In this document: positions 52,107 through 61,528 of the stretch, piece by piece
How positions within the stretch are numbered: position 1 is the first letter of the stretch
How the letters are laid out: each line of letters starts with the position of its first letter
Assembly: GCF_900111805.1 (NCBI RefSeq)
Contig: NZ_FOJN01000013.1
Location: 62,001-126,000 of the forward strand
Length of the DNA stretch: 64,000 nt
Direction: 5' to 3'
Origin: Rhodococcoides kroppenstedtii
GTDB taxonomy: Bacteria > Actinomycetota > Actinomycetes > Mycobacteriales > Mycobacteriaceae
Made by a program: the position numbers and the translations under genes
The notes under the pieces: model-generated
The model's database searches: none
What the model saw: only the letters and a program-made list of their open reading frames with translations
Told to the model about the DNA's origin: nothing

Positions 52107-52433
52107 TCAGTGACCGGTCTGATCCATCAGGTCCTTGCCCTCCGCGTTCTTCACGCGCTTGCGTTCGAGCAGGACGAGGGCGAGGCCGGCCGCCCAGAGG
52201 ACGACGGTCGCCGGAAAGAGGATCATCGCCCACCCCGAGAAGCCGTAGCCGGCCGCCACCAGAGCGGATCCCAGCGCCCCCAGACCCAGGGCGATGAGGA
52301 AGTATCCCGGCCAGTTCCGCGCGTCGGCGATCGCCTCGCCCGCGTGGGCGCGCATGGTCCGTTCGTCGTCCCGCGGTTCGCGCTCCTCGCTTCCCTCGGC
52401 CTCGCCGTCGGGCGCCACTCGGTCCGGAGTCAT
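52107..52433 (-). CDS. Small two-helix membrane protein
   Basis: A 108-residue protein. The first 36 residues are highly acidic and disordered. Two membrane helices follow (about 42-62, YFLIALGLGALGSALVAAGYG, and 67-88, MILFPATVVLWAAGLALVLL), then a charged tail. No family recognised. It lies 43 bp upstream of the AAA+ gene in the same direction, and may be co-transcribed. It is divergent from the glutathione peroxidase gene. Confidence 0.75.
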   Translation of the reverse strand: MTPDRVAPDGEAEGSEEREPRDDERTMRAHAGEAIADARNWPGYFLIALGLGALGSALVAAGYGFSGWAMILFPATVVLWAAGLALVLLERKRVKNAEGKDLMDQTGH

Positions 52434-52502
52434 GCGCCGCGTCTACCCTGGCGAAAACCGGACCAAACCCCCTGCGACGGTTCTTCGGTAGCGTCGTCGG
52501 AT

Positions 52503-52997
52503 GTGACCACGACCAGTGCCTACGACTTCACCGCCACCACCATCGACGGCGAGCCCGTCGACCTCGCGGACTACCGCGGGAAGCCGCTGTTGATCGTCAA
52601 CACCGCCTCGCAGTGCGGGTTCACGCCGCAGTACGAAGGTCTCGAAGCGCTGCACCGCACCTACGGCCCGCGCGGGCTCGTGGTGCTGGGGTTCCCGTGC
52701 GATCAGTTCGGCCATCAGGAGCCGGGTGATGCCGAGGAAATCAAGAACTTCTGCTCGCTGCGGTACGACGTGACCTTCCCCCTCCACGAGAAGATCGATG
52801 TGAACGGCGACGAGGCTCACCCGCTCTATCAGTGGCTGCGGAAGCAGAAGTCCGGCGTGCTGGGCAACCGCATCAAGTGGAATTTCACCAAGTTCCTGGT
52901 GGACGCCGACGGTCGAGTGGTGGACCGCTTCGGCCCCACCACCAAGCCCGAGAAGCTCGCCGACCCGATCGAGAAGGTGTTGACGGACCGAGCATGA
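52503..52997 (+). CDS. Glutathione peroxidase-family peroxidase (thioredoxin-dependent type)
   Basis: A 164-residue thioredoxin-fold peroxidase. The catalytic Cys38 is in NTASQCGFT. The supporting residues are Gln68 region in GFPCDQFGHQEPG, and Trp126-Asn127 in IKWNFTKFLV. It uses Cys, not selenocysteine. Bacterial members reduce hydroperoxides with thioredoxin rather than glutathione, which suits an actinobacterium lacking glutathione. The GTG start follows directly after a short ATGTGA overlap. The next gene begins four bases before its stop. Confidence 0.93.
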   Translation: MTTTSAYDFTATTIDGEPVDLADYRGKPLLIVNTASQCGFTPQYEGLEALHRTYGPRGLVVLGFPCDQFGHQEPGDAEEIKNFCSLRYDVTFPLHEKIDVNGDEAHPLYQWLRKQKSGVLGNRIKWNFTKFLVDADGRVVDRFGPTTKPEKLADPIEKVLTDRA

Positions 52998-53350
52998 CCG
53001 CACCCGATCCGACGATGGAGGCGATCACCGCGGCCGTCGTCCGCGGTCGCGGTGGTGATGTCGCCGGGGCGCGGTCCGACCTCGAGGCCCTGTGGTCCGA
53101 GATCGGGGTGGGCGGTGACCCGTTCCATCGGTGCACGCTGGCGCACTACCTCGCCGATCTGAACCTCGCCGACAACCTCCGGCGATCGGGGTCCTTTCCG
53201 GCCGCCGACCACCTCGATCGCGCCGAGGAGCGTCTGTCGGCACTACCCGACGACGCGTACGGCGACATGATTCGCTCCGCCCTCACCGAGCTGCGCCGGG
53301 CGGTGGCCGAGCTTCGCACCGAACGCCTGTCGACTGCGCCTGATTCCTGA
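52994..53350 (+). CDS. Hypothetical helical (TPR-like) protein
   Basis: A 118-residue soluble protein, all-helical, with a repeated helix pattern (GARSDLEALWSEI, HRCTLAHYLADLNLADNLRRSG, AADHLDRAEERLSAL) that resembles tetratricopeptide units. No named family recognised. The ATG overlaps the peroxidase stop (ATGA), so the two are translationally coupled, and a role linked to the peroxidase is possible. Confidence 0.75.
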   Translation: MTAPDPTMEAITAAVVRGRGGDVAGARSDLEALWSEIGVGGDPFHRCTLAHYLADLNLADNLRRSGSFPAADHLDRAEERLSALPDDAYGDMIRSALTELRRAVAELRTERLSTAPDS

Positions 53351-53413
53351 TCCCGTCCCGGATTCCGGTCGATCGAGCGGCGGGTGTCGGTGGGGGTCTT
53401 TACAATCGAACAC

Positions 53414-55291
53414 ATGAGCGATCGGGGGGTCGGAGCGGTGGGGGATGCGCAGGTGGGGGGCGTTGCCTGGGGTGCGCGTGACCATGCTGCCGTGGGCTTG
53501 CCCGTGTCCTTCGACCTGCCCGTCGGTGGGCACCTCGACGCCCTGGCCGACCTGGCTGCGGGGGCGGCGTACCTGGAATGGCGCCGATATCAGCATGCCG
53601 CCGCCTTGCACACCGACCTCGTCGTCCCCGAGGAGGACTGCGACGAGCGGGCAGTCGATGCGTTCGCCCAGTGCGCCGCCCGCCTCGCCACCACCCTGTC
53701 GGTGTCGCAGTACGTCGCCGAACGACTCCTCGACAACGCCGTCGCCCTCCGCGACCGCCTCCCTCGGGTGGCGGAATGCCTACGCGACGGGGTGGTCTCC
53801 CCGACTTTCATTCGCACCATCGTCTCCCGCACCGAACTCATCCACGGTCGCCCGTACCAGGAGCAGGTGGACGCCGACATCGCCGCCGCCCTGCGGAAGC
53901 CGGGGTCGTGGTCGACAGCCCGAGTGCGGGATCTGTGCGATCAGATGGTCTACCGCCGCGACCCCGACGCCGTCCGCGAACGCCGAGACGACGCACTGAA
54001 GGGGCGGTGCTTCTTTACCGAGGCCGGACTCGACGGCATGGCGACGGTGGGGGCGACGATGTCCGCCGAACGCGCCGCGGTCATCGCTCGTGTCGTCGAA
54101 CGCCTCGCCGCACAAGTGTGCCGGCACGACAGTCGCACGAAGACCGCGCGGGCGTCGGATGCGTTGTTCGCGTTGGTCAAGCACGCCCCGTTCGGGTGCG
54201 ACTGCGCACGCCCGGAGTGCGCGTTCGCGGTGGTCGATGCGGACGAGGTCGCGGCGAACGCGGCGCGCATCGTCATTCACGTGGTCACCGACACCACCAC
54301 CCTCACCGGACCCGTACCTGCAACCACCACCCCTGCCGAGGCTGCGGCAGAGCCGGCAGCGCGGGCACAGACTCGGGGCGCCGACACGACCGCGGTTGCC
54401 GCAGAGGGAGTTGCGGTCGAGGAGGTCGTGGTCGAGGAGCGTACGGGCGATGACGTTGCGGCCGAGGAGACTCCGGCCGAAGCTGTTGCCGCCGAGACGG
54501 TCTCGACCGACGAGGGCGCGGCCAACGACGGTGCAGCCGAGGAAGCGACGGATGAGGTTGCCGTCGAGGCGGCAGCGGTCGAGGCCGGTCCCGAGTCCGA
54601 GCACGCGCCGGAGCTGGTGGACGGTGTCGGCTACATCGCCGGACTGGGCATCGTCTCCGGCGCCCACGTCCGCGACCTCGCCGCCGACCCCGCCACCCTC
54701 ATCCGCCCCCTCGGCGACGGCACCGACACCCCACTCCCCGCGACCCAACCGGCGGACCCCTACCGGCCGTCCGCGGCGCTGAACACCTACATCCGCGCCC
54801 GAGACCGGTACTGCACCTGGCCCGGCTGCACCCGACCCGCCTGGGACGGCGACCTCGACCACATCACCGAATACGACCACCGCAACCCCGAGCGAGGCGG
54901 GCAGACCTCCGCCTGCGGGCTCGGCGCGAAATGCCGATTCCACCACCTGCTGAAAACGTTCGGCGACTTCGTCGACGACCAGTACCCTGACCCCGAGAAC
55001 CCCGGGCGGGTCATCCGCACGTTCACCATCCCCGAGGGCCGCACCGTCCTCGGCCCCGCCTACACCGGGTTCGACACCCACCCGGGCCTGGACATGATCG
55101 TCTTCGGCGACCCACCCGCGACCGGCAAGAACCACCCGCCGGCACCGGGCGAACCCGAGCCCACTCGCCCCGCCCCCCGCACCGAGCAGAAACACGCCCG
55201 CCGACGGCAGGAACGCAATCGAAACCGTTTGCGCAACAACCTGAACGGGGTCCGGCCACCCGAACCGGACGACGCACCACCCCCGTTCTGA
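53414..55291 (+). CDS. DUF222/HNH endonuclease domain protein (13E12-type)
   Basis: A 625-residue protein. The N-terminal 280 residues are a DUF222 domain (LEWRRYQHAAALHTDL, SQYVAERLLDNAVALRDRLP). A linker of about 100 residues made mostly of Ala, Glu, Val and Thr with strong negative charge follows. Then come a second short domain and an HNH motif region (RDRYCTWPGCTRPAWDGDLDHI, CRFHHLLKTF). Such genes are multicopy in Mycobacteriales. Start ATG lies inside a partial LexA-like element (TCGAACACATG). It ends against a hairpin shared with purH. Confidence 0.9.
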   Translation: MSDRGVGAVGDAQVGGVAWGARDHAAVGLPVSFDLPVGGHLDALADLAAGAAYLEWRRYQHAAALHTDLVVPEEDCDERAVDAFAQCAARLATTLSVSQYVAERLLDNAVALRDRLPRVAECLRDGVVSPTFIRTIVSRTELIHGRPYQEQVDADIAAALRKPGSWSTARVRDLCDQMVYRRDPDAVRERRDDALKGRCFFTEAGLDGMATVGATMSAERAAVIARVVERLAAQVCRHDSRTKTARASDALFALVKHAPFGCDCARPECAFAVVDADEVAANAARIVIHVVTDTTTLTGPVPATTTPAEAAAEPAARAQTRGADTTAVAAEGVAVEEVVVEERTGDDVAAEETPAEAVAAETVSTDEGAANDGAAEEATDEVAVEAAAVEAGPESEHAPELVDGVGYIAGLGIVSGAHVRDLAADPATLIRPLGDGTDTPLPATQPADPYRPSAALNTYIRARDRYCTWPGCTRPAWDGDLDHITEYDHRNPERGGQTSACGLGAKCRFHHLLKTFGDFVDDQYPDPENPGRVIRTFTIPEGRTVLGPAYTGFDTHPGLDMIVFGDPPATGKNHPPAPGEPEPTRPAPRTEQKHARRRQERNRNRLRNNLNGVRPPEPDDAPPPF

Positions 55292-55312
55292 CGCGCCGCT
55301 CGGCGGCGCGTC
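55290..55312. terminator. Bidirectional hairpin between DUF222-HNH gene and purH
   Basis: Arms GACGCGCCG and CGGCGCGTC with a 5-base loop between two convergent stop codons; the left arm begins at the last bases of the DUF222-HNH stop codon. Confidence 0.75.
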
Positions 55313-55326
55313 GGAACCGGCGTCGG

Positions 55327-56889
55327 CTAGTGCGCGAAGTGGCGGGAGCCGGTGAGGTACATCGTGACGCCCGCATCACGCGCGGCAGCAATGACCTCGT
55401 CGTCGCGAATGGATCCACCCGGCTGCACCACCGCGGTGACGCCGGCCGCAGCGAGGATCTGGAATCCGTCGGGGAAGGGGAAGAACGCATCGGACGCTGC
55501 CACCGCACCGCGGGCGCGATCACCGGCCCGACGCACGGCGAGTTCCGCCGAGTCGACCCGGTTCACCTGCCCCATACCCACACCGACGGACGCCCCACCC
55601 GAGGCGAGGAGGATCGCATTGGACTTCACTGCTCGGCAGGCGCGCCACGCGAACTGCAGGTCGGCGAGTTGCGCCTCGTCCGCGGGCTCGCCGACCGCGA
55701 GGGTCCACCCCGACGGGTCGTCGCCGTCGGCGTCGAGGAGGTCGCGGTCCTGCACCAGCAGTCCGCCCGAGATTTGCCGGGTCTCCGGAACGGCGGCCGG
55801 TGGCTCGGCGATCAACACGCGGATGTTCTTCTTGCGCTGCAGAACCGGCAGCGCACCGTCGGCGTAGGACGGCGCAATGATCACCTCGGTGAAGATCTCG
55901 GCGACCTGCTCGGCCATCTCGACGGTGACTTCGCGGTTGGCAGCGATGACGCCGCCGTAGGCACTCACCGGGTCGCAGGCGTGCGCGTTGCGGTGCGCCT
56001 CGGCGATGGATCCGCTGTGCGAGACGGCGATGCCGCACGGGTTGGCGTGCTTGATGATCGCGACCGCGGGCGCATCGTGGTCGAACGCCGCACGCCACGC
56101 GGCGTCACCGTCGGTGTAGTTGTTGTACGACATCTCCTTGCCGTGCACCTGCTCGGCCTGCGCGATGCCGGAACCGGACGTCGCGTCCACGTACAGCGCC
56201 CCGCCCTGATGCGGGTTCTCGCCGTAACGCAGCACCGAGGCGCGCTCGTAGGTGGCGCCGGTCCACGTCGGGAACGCCTCGTCGGCGGCCGAGTACTCCG
56301 TCATCCAGGACGCGACGGCCACGTCGTACGCGGCGGTGTGCTGAAAAGCCTGCGCCGCGAGCCGGATTCGCTGCTCCAGGGTGAAGCCGCCCGTCGTCAC
56401 CGCGGTGAGGACGTCATCGTACCGAGCGGGGTCGACCACCACCGCCACCGACGGATGGTTCTTCGCCGCGGCGCGCACCATCGACGGTCCGCCGATGTCG
56501 ATCTGCTCGATGCACTCGTCCGCCGACGCACCCGACGCCACGGTGTCGGTGAACGGATACAGGTTCACCACGACGAGCTCGAACGCAGCGACACCCAGGT
56601 CCTCGAGCTGCGCTACGTGCTCGTCGCGACGCGTGTCGGCGAGGATGCCCGCGTGCACCCGCGGGTGCAGGGTCTTGACCCGACCGTCGAGGGTCTCGGG
56701 GAACCCGGTGAGTTCCTCGACCGGCGTCACCGGCACCCCGGCGTCGGCGATGCGCTTGGCGGTCGATCCGGTGGACACGATCTCGACGCCCGCAGCGTGC
56801 AGGCCCGCGGCCAGCTCGTCGAGGCCGCTCTTGTCGTACACGCTGACCAGAGCGCGCCGGACGGCTCTGCGGTTCACGGGGCTAGTCAC
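55327..56889 (-). CDS. purH: Bifunctional AICAR formyltransferase/IMP cyclohydrolase
   Basis: A 520-residue enzyme for the last two steps of IMP synthesis. The N-terminal MGS-like domain has [36 protein letters not shown] and [16 protein letters not shown]. The formyltransferase half has [26 protein letters not shown] and [17 protein letters not shown] at 56889 ([14 protein letters not shown]) is chosen because it gives the family N-terminus and overlaps the purN stop by 8 bp; a longer frame begins at 56913. Confidence 0.97.
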   Translation of the reverse strand: MTSPVNRRAVRRALVSVYDKSGLDELAAGLHAAGVEIVSTGSTAKRIADAGVPVTPVEELTGFPETLDGRVKTLHPRVHAGILADTRRDEHVAQLEDLGVAAFELVVVNLYPFTDTVASGASADECIEQIDIGGPSMVRAAAKNHPSVAVVVDPARYDDVLTAVTTGGFTLEQRIRLAAQAFQHTAAYDVAVASWMTEYSAADEAFPTWTGATYERASVLRYGENPHQGGALYVDATSGSGIAQAEQVHGKEMSYNNYTDGDAAWRAAFDHDAPAVAIIKHANPCGIAVSHSGSIAEAHRNAHACDPVSAYGGVIAANREVTVEMAEQVAEIFTEVIIAPSYADGALPVLQRKKNIRVLIAEPPAAVPETRQISGGLLVQDRDLLDADGDDPSGWTLAVGEPADEAQLADLQFAWRACRAVKSNAILLASGGASVGVGMGQVNRVDSAELAVRRAGDRARGAVAASDAFFPFPDGFQILAAAGVTAVVQPGGSIRDDEVIAAARDAGVTMYLTGSRHFAH

Positions 56890-57508
56890 TGGGAATCTGG
56901 GCCTTTCGTCCATCGATGATGACTCCGCGGGCGGCGACGGCGGCGACCACCTCGATCAGTAGACGCCGCTCGACGATCTTGATGCGCTCGTGCAGCGACG
57001 ACTCGTCGTCACCCACGAACACCGGAACGGCTTCCTGGGCGAGGATGGGGCCGGTGTCGACCCCCTCGTCCACCAGGTGCACGGTGGTGCCGCTGACCCG
57101 CACCCCGGCGGCCAGCGCGTCGCGCACGGCGCACGCCCCGGGAAACGACGGCAGCAGCGCCGGATGCGTGTTCAACACGCGACCACCGAAGCGGGCCAGG
57201 AAGTGCGGACCGAGGATGCGCATGAACCCGGCGCTCACGACGTAGTCGGGATCGAACTGCGCCACGGCGGCGGTGATCGCGTGGTCCCATTCGGCGCGGT
57301 CGGCGTGATCGCACGGGCGCACCCGCGTCGCCCCGATCACGGACTCGGCGGGACACTCGCGATCCACCACGACACCGACCACGTCGGCGGGGAAATCCGG
57401 GGCCGACGCGGCCTCGACCAGCGAACGAAGCAGCGAACCGGCTCCCGACGCCAGCACCACCACCCGAGCCGCGCGGGCTCGGGGGGACGTCGCGGGCGGA
57501 GCAGACAG
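56882..57508 (-). CDS. purN: Phosphoribosylglycinamide formyltransferase (probable CTG start)
   Basis: A 208-residue [22 protein letters not shown] is at the N-terminus. The later [14 protein letters not shown], the catalytic region [14 protein letters not shown], and [14 protein letters not shown] contain the conserved Asn, His and Asp. Between the preceding stop codon and the conserved start no ATG, GTG or TTG lies in frame; a CTG at 57508 has AGGAG seven bases upstream and gives the normal length. GTG codons at 57463-57457 would begin the protein at the first strand without a ribosome-binding site. Formylates GAR in purine synthesis. Confidence 0.95.
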   Translation of the reverse strand: MSAPPATSPRARAARVVVLASGAGSLLRSLVEAASAPDFPADVVGVVVDRECPAESVIGATRVRPCDHADRAEWDHAITAAVAQFDPDYVVSAGFMRILGPHFLARFGGRVLNTHPALLPSFPGACAVRDALAAGVRVSGTTVHLVDEGVDTGPILAQEAVPVFVGDDESSLHERIKIVERRLLIEVVAAVAARGVIIDGRKAQIPSD

Positions 57509-57554
57509 CGCGCTTCTCCTCGGCTTCGAACGACGGGCGGGGGCGAGGAGAAGC

Positions 57555-58994
57555 CTAGACGCCCTTCGTTCCCGGCTCGTCGGGGAGGTCGACCACCTCG
57601 GCATCGACGACGTCGGCAGAGACGACGTCGTCGGTCGTCGCGTCGGAGTCCACCGTGTCGGTCTCCACCGCATCGGCCTCGGTCTCGGTGGGCTCGGCGG
57701 CGTCGGCGGGTTCTCCGCTCTCCGGCTGCTCGACGGCCGGGCCGGCAGGCAGCCCGGCGATCGCGTCGCGGGGTTCCGACGCACGGTCGGCGTCGGACGC
57801 CTCGTCGGCCGGGTCGTCCCACCCGTGCACGTCGTGCCGACGCAGGAGGTACGCCGCGACGCCCGCGGCGACGACGCCCACCACGAGGCACCAGGTGAAG
57901 GCCGTGACGGCGAACAATGCGACATCCGCACCGAACCGGCCGAAGGTTCCGACGACGCCCCCGGACACCGCCGACACCGCCGCGCACCCCAGCGCCACCA
58001 GAACAGCGGCCAGAGAGGCTGCGCGGAGCGCGTCCGGGAGGGTCGCGGTCGCACGTGCGGCCGCCCGTCCGAGCACGATCGCGGCCACCGCGGGGATCAC
58101 GAGCAGAACCGGCCACCAGATCTGGGCCGACGATTCCGGCAACGCCGCCAGCACGGGCACCGCGGGGAGCTCACCTCCGGTGGTCTCGAACACGCTGACC
58201 GACGCGGCACCCGCGGCCGCCGACGCCCCGCTCACGACGGACGCCGCGGCGACGACGACGTTCGGCAGATAGAGAACGGACAGCGCGGTCAGTCCGAGCG
58301 CTCCGCCGACACCGCCTCCGGCCTCCAGGACGGCACCCATGGTGGACATCGACAGCGCGAGCGACACGACCACCGTCACAGCGCCGCCCGCGACCAGAAC
58401 CGCTCCGGCACGAGCCGCCGGGCCCGCGGCCGCGAGCGCCCAGGCCGGGAGATCGAGGCGGTGCACCGGCGTCGGCCACGTCCCGCGTACACATCCCAGA
58501 GCGGCGCCCAGGCCGTGGACCAGCAGGACCCACCCGACCGTGGCCAGGAAGCCGGGGGTGCTCATCGCGATCACGGTGGACGCGTCGCCGATCATCGCCA
58601 GCATCACCACCGCCATCGCGAGCGGTCCGCCGAGCGCGGCGGCGACCACCCACACCACGTCGCGGCGTGACGACGACGGCGTCACCGCACGCGCCACCTG
58701 GCGCGCCACGCCGCGGATCAGCAGTGCGGTGGGGAGAATCGGCAGCAACGACAACGTGGCGCCCGCGATGCCCAGCGGCACCTGATGGACGGCCAACCAG
58801 GTCCCCGCGAGCGCGCCGAACGTGCCCGTCAGATCGCTGCCCGCCAGGACCAGCGTCAACACCACGACCACCGACACCACGGCCAACAACACGCCCGACG
58901 GCCGGAACGCGACCCCCAGGAGCATGCGGGCATCGTCGGGCGACGGCATCAGACGGGTGCGCGCAGAGGCGTCACGATCGAGTAGCGAAGTCAT
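57555..58994 (-). CDS. DUF6350-type polytopic membrane protein (Rv0955-like)
   Basis: A 479-residue membrane protein with about twelve hydrophobic segments between residues 25 and 395. A long acidic disordered C-terminal tail follows (many Asp, Glu, Thr and Val; ends LPDEPGTKGV). The position directly before purN and after the Rv0954-like gene corresponds to mycobacterial Rv0955. No catalytic motif is visible. ATG at MTSLLDRD is chosen because the basic-hydrophobic N-terminus starts here. Function unknown. Confidence 0.88.
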   Translation of the reverse strand: MTSLLDRDASARTRLMPSPDDARMLLGVAFRPSGVLLAVVSVVVVLTLVLAGSDLTGTFGALAGTWLAVHQVPLGIAGATLSLLPILPTALLIRGVARQVARAVTPSSSRRDVVWVVAAALGGPLAMAVVMLAMIGDASTVIAMSTPGFLATVGWVLLVHGLGAALGCVRGTWPTPVHRLDLPAWALAAAGPAARAGAVLVAGGAVTVVVSLALSMSTMGAVLEAGGGVGGALGLTALSVLYLPNVVVAAASVVSGASAAAGAASVSVFETTGGELPAVPVLAALPESSAQIWWPVLLVIPAVAAIVLGRAAARATATLPDALRAASLAAVLVALGCAAVSAVSGGVVGTFGRFGADVALFAVTAFTWCLVVGVVAAGVAAYLLRRHDVHGWDDPADEASDADRASEPRDAIAGLPAGPAVEQPESGEPADAAEPTETEADAVETDTVDSDATTDDVVSADVVDAEVVDLPDEPGTKGV

Positions 58995-59057
58995 CGCGGA
59001 CCAGAATCCCACCGACGGCGGCCCGGGTGGTCCAGGCGCGCCGTCGGTGGTCGAGCG

Positions 59058-60257
59058 TCAGGGGCGGTCGCGGTCCTCGACCGGATCGAACGCCCGAGTG
59101 GAGTCCGAGGACGGGCCATCGGACGGCCCGGCCGAACCCGACTCCGGCGGGCGGGGTGCGTACCCCGGCTGGCCGTAACTCTGCGGCCGGCCGTAGCTGC
59201 CGGACGGCTGGTCGTAGCCGCCCTGCGGTTGCCCGTAGCCCTGCGGCTGCCCGTAACCACCCTGCGGCTGTCCGTAGCCCGGCGGTTGGCCGTAGCCACC
59301 CTGTGGCTGACCGTAGCCCTGCGGCTGGCCGTAGCCACCCTGCGGCTGGCCGTAGCCACCCTGTGGCTGACCGTAGCCCTGCGGCTGGCCGTAGCCACCC
59401 TGCGGCTGCCCGTAGCCCTGCGGCTGCCCGTAACCACCCTGCGGCTGCCAGTAGCCCTGCGGCTGACCGTAGCCACCCTGCGGTTGGCCGTAACCCTGCG
59501 GCTGACCGTAACCCTGCGGCTGGTACCCCTGCGACCGATCGAACGCCGACCCACCGCCGAACGGAGACTGCTTCGGCGTCCGCTTGTTCGGCAGGCTCAC
59601 CACGCCGGCGTCGAGAAGCACCAGGGCCACCGACGACGCCGCCTGCACCAGGCCGAGGATCAGCACGAGGATCGCGCCGATGCCCACCCCCACCTCGATG
59701 GTGGTGAACGGCGTCTCGATCGAGCCGGCATTGAACAGCTGAAAGACCAGGGTGAACACGCCCGCCACCGACAGGCCGGCGACGACCGGCCACGGTGCGA
59801 CCTGCTTGGGCAGGAGCGACAGACCCACCACGACCGCCGCGGCAAGGAACAGGGCGACCGATGTCGCATCACCGACACTGCGCTCGAAGAAGTTGCTCGA
59901 CTCGCCCTCGAGCGTGAACTGGGCGGCGAGCCCGAGCACGAACGCGAGCACGCCGGTCCCGAGCACCGCGAACGAGGCGATCCGCCGCACGGACCGCAGG
60001 GCCGCGTCCTTTCTTTCGGCGGTCGACGCGTCGTCGTCCGCGCTGCTTGCGCCGTCGGTCCCGCCGTCGTGACGCTCGGATGACGACGCACCGGCGTCGC
60101 CGTGATCGGCACGGCCCGGGTCCGTGGTGGGCACCGAGGACGTCGGCACCGACGCGGTGGGCACCGACACCGTCGGCTCGGAGCCGACCGGGGGCTGCGT
60201 CGAGCCGGTCGGCTCGTCCCCCGGTCGGCGGTCCGATTCACCTGGCTGAAGACTCAT
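59058..60257 (-). CDS. Membrane protein with Gly-Tyr-Gln-Pro repeat tail (Rv0954/34-kDa antigen-like)
   Basis: A 399-residue protein. The first 85 residues are acidic and disordered. Four membrane helices follow at about 90-220 ([80 protein letters not shown]). A C-terminal tail made of GYGQPQ and GGYGQPQ repeats (about residues 240-365) ends it. In mycobacteria Rv0954 is a divisome-associated protein with a Pro/Gly-rich region. The repeat is encoded by tandem DNA and probably varies in length. Confidence 0.85.
   Translation of the reverse strand: MSLQPGESDRRPGDEPTGSTQPPVGSEPTVSVPTASVPTSSVPTTDPGRADHGDAGASSSERHDGGTDGASSADDDASTAERKDAALRSVRRIASFAVLGTGVLAFVLGLAAQFTLEGESSNFFERSVGDATSVALFLAAAVVVGLSLLPKQVAPWPVVAGLSVAGVFTLVFQLFNAGSIETPFTTIEVGVGIGAILVLILGLVQAASSVALVLLDAGVVSLPNKRTPKQSPFGGGSAFDRSQGYQPQGYGQPQGYGQPQGGYGQPQGYWQPQGGYGQPQGYGQPQGGYGQPQGYGQPQGGYGQPQGGYGQPQGYGQPQGGYGQPPGYGQPQGGYGQPQGYGQPQGGYDQPSGSYGRPQSYGQPGYAPRPPESGSAGPSDGPSSDSTRAFDPVEDRDRP
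59172..59530 (-). repeat. Tandem 18/21-bp coding repeat
   Basis: Units of 18 and 21 bp encode GYGQPQ and GGYGQPQ. About eighteen copies run together with some base differences (one unit has Trp: YWQPQ). Slippage in such DNA would keep frame, so strain-to-strain length change is likely. Confidence 0.85.
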
Positions 60258-60339
60258 CCGAGTTCGTCCTCCTGTTCGTGGGGCGGCCCCGTGATCGGGA
60301 AATGTCGTCCGCCACCCTACGGATTATTCGGAGGCGAGG

Positions 60340-61464
60340 TCAGGCCGCGCCGACTCGCTCGCGATCGGTCGACCGGGCTGCCTCGATCTCCCTGACCAGC
60401 GGCAACACCTTCTCGCCGAAGTACTCGATCTCCTCCTGGAAGTGCAGGAATCCGCCCAGGATCAGGTCGACACCACGGTCCCGGTAATCGACGATGCGTT
60501 CCGCGACCTGCTCGGGCGTTCCGATCAGCTGCGTCTTGAAGCCGTCGTTGTACTGCACCAGGTCCTCGAAGGACGAGTCAGCCCACATGCCCTTCTTGTC
60601 GCCGGTGGAGTTGCCGGCCTGCTGGACGGCGCCGCGGAATCCCTCCACCGCAGGGCGATTGGCCTTCTCCACGATCTCCCGGAGCACGTCGCGCGCCTCC
60701 TTCTCCGAGTCGCGCGCGATGATGAAGCCGTTCAGCCCGAACCTGACCTCTCGATCGTGCGCCCGAGCCACTTCCCGGACGTCGTCGATCTGTTCCGTGA
60801 TGCCGTCGAAATCCTTGCCGTTGGAGAAGTACCAATCGGAGTACCGACCGGCGTTCTGCCGTGCGGCCGTGGAGTTTCCGCCCTGGAACAGCTCGGGGTT
60901 CGGCCGCTCGGGCGTGTTGAGCGGCTTGGGCTTGAGCGTGAAGTCGTGGATTCGGTAGAAGTCACCGCGGAAGTCCACGTCGTCCTCCGTCCAGATCTTG
61001 CGCAGGACCTGGAGGAACTCGGCGCTGCGGCGGTACCGCTCGTCGTGCTCGAGCCACGGCTCGCCGAGGTGGGTGAACTCGTCCTTGAACCAGCCGCTGA
61101 CCACGTTGACCGCGAACCGCCCGCCGGACAGGTGATCCGCCGTCGCACCGAGCTTGGCCAGCACGGCCGGCTGCCACAGGCCGGGGTGAACGGCCGCAAT
61201 CACTTTGAGCCGCTCGGTTGCCAACAACAGGGCGAGACTGAAGCTGGTGGACTCGTGCTGGTACTCGGCGCCGTAGCTCGCCTCGTACCGCACCTGGCTG
61301 AGGGCGTACTCGAAGCCGTTGTTCTCCGCGGTCTGCGCGAGCTTCTTGTTGTACTCGAACTCCCAGCTGGTGCGCTGTTCGATGTCGCTCGTAACCAGAC
61401 CCCCGCTGACGTTGGGGACCCAGTACGCGAACTTCACGGCGTCGGCGATGTTCTCGGTGCTCAT
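60340..61464 (-). CDS. sfnG: Dimethylsulfone monooxygenase-like flavin monooxygenase (SfnG type)
   Basis: A 374-residue LLM-class enzyme of the alkanesulfonate monooxygenase group: FAYWVPNVSGGLVTSDIEQRT at the start, QVRYEASYGAEYQHESTSFSL, KVIAAVHPGLWQPAVLAKLGAT, SGGRFAVNVVSGWFKDEF, and LFQGGNSTAARQNAGRYSDWYFSNG. These segments match SfnG, which oxidises dimethyl sulfone to methanesulfinate with reduced flavin. The ATG follows GAGAGAC. It lies 64 bp after the SfnB/DszC-like gene, so the two probably function in organosulfur use under sulfate limitation. Confidence 0.9.
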   Translation of the reverse strand: MSTENIADAVKFAYWVPNVSGGLVTSDIEQRTSWEFEYNKKLAQTAENNGFEYALSQVRYEASYGAEYQHESTSFSLALLLATERLKVIAAVHPGLWQPAVLAKLGATADHLSGGRFAVNVVSGWFKDEFTHLGEPWLEHDERYRRSAEFLQVLRKIWTEDDVDFRGDFYRIHDFTLKPKPLNTPERPNPELFQGGNSTAARQNAGRYSDWYFSNGKDFDGITEQIDDVREVARAHDREVRFGLNGFIIARDSEKEARDVLREIVEKANRPAVEGFRGAVQQAGNSTGDKKGMWADSSFEDLVQYNDGFKTQLIGTPEQVAERIVDYRDRGVDLILGGFLHFQEEIEYFGEKVLPLVREIEAARSTDRERVGAA

Positions 61465-61477
61465 GTCTCTCGTTCTT

Positions 61478-61510
61478 GTCGGTGATGAAAGATGTCGTCG
61501 GTGATGAAAG
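61478..61510 (-). promoter_or_regulatory. Direct repeat between the sulfur-acquisition genes
   Basis: GTCGGTGATGAAAG occurs at 61478-61491 and again at 61497-61510 in the 64-bp gap between the sfnB-like stop and the sfnG start. The 19-bp repeat spacing could suit a regulator site or an mRNA element. Its role is unknown. Confidence 0.4.
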
Positions 61511-61528
61511 TCGTTACGGGACAGACGC

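Noticed and set aside
53414..55291. DUF222-HNH protein as an intron homing endonuclease or active mobile element
   Set aside because: No intron, inverted repeats or target duplications are seen around it. Such genes are ordinary dispersed family members in Mycobacteriales.
59172..59530. Regular short repeats that might be taken for a CRISPR array
   Set aside because: Units are 18 and 21 bp without unique spacers, are in frame, and encode GYGQPQ in a clear membrane-protein gene. No cas genes are present.
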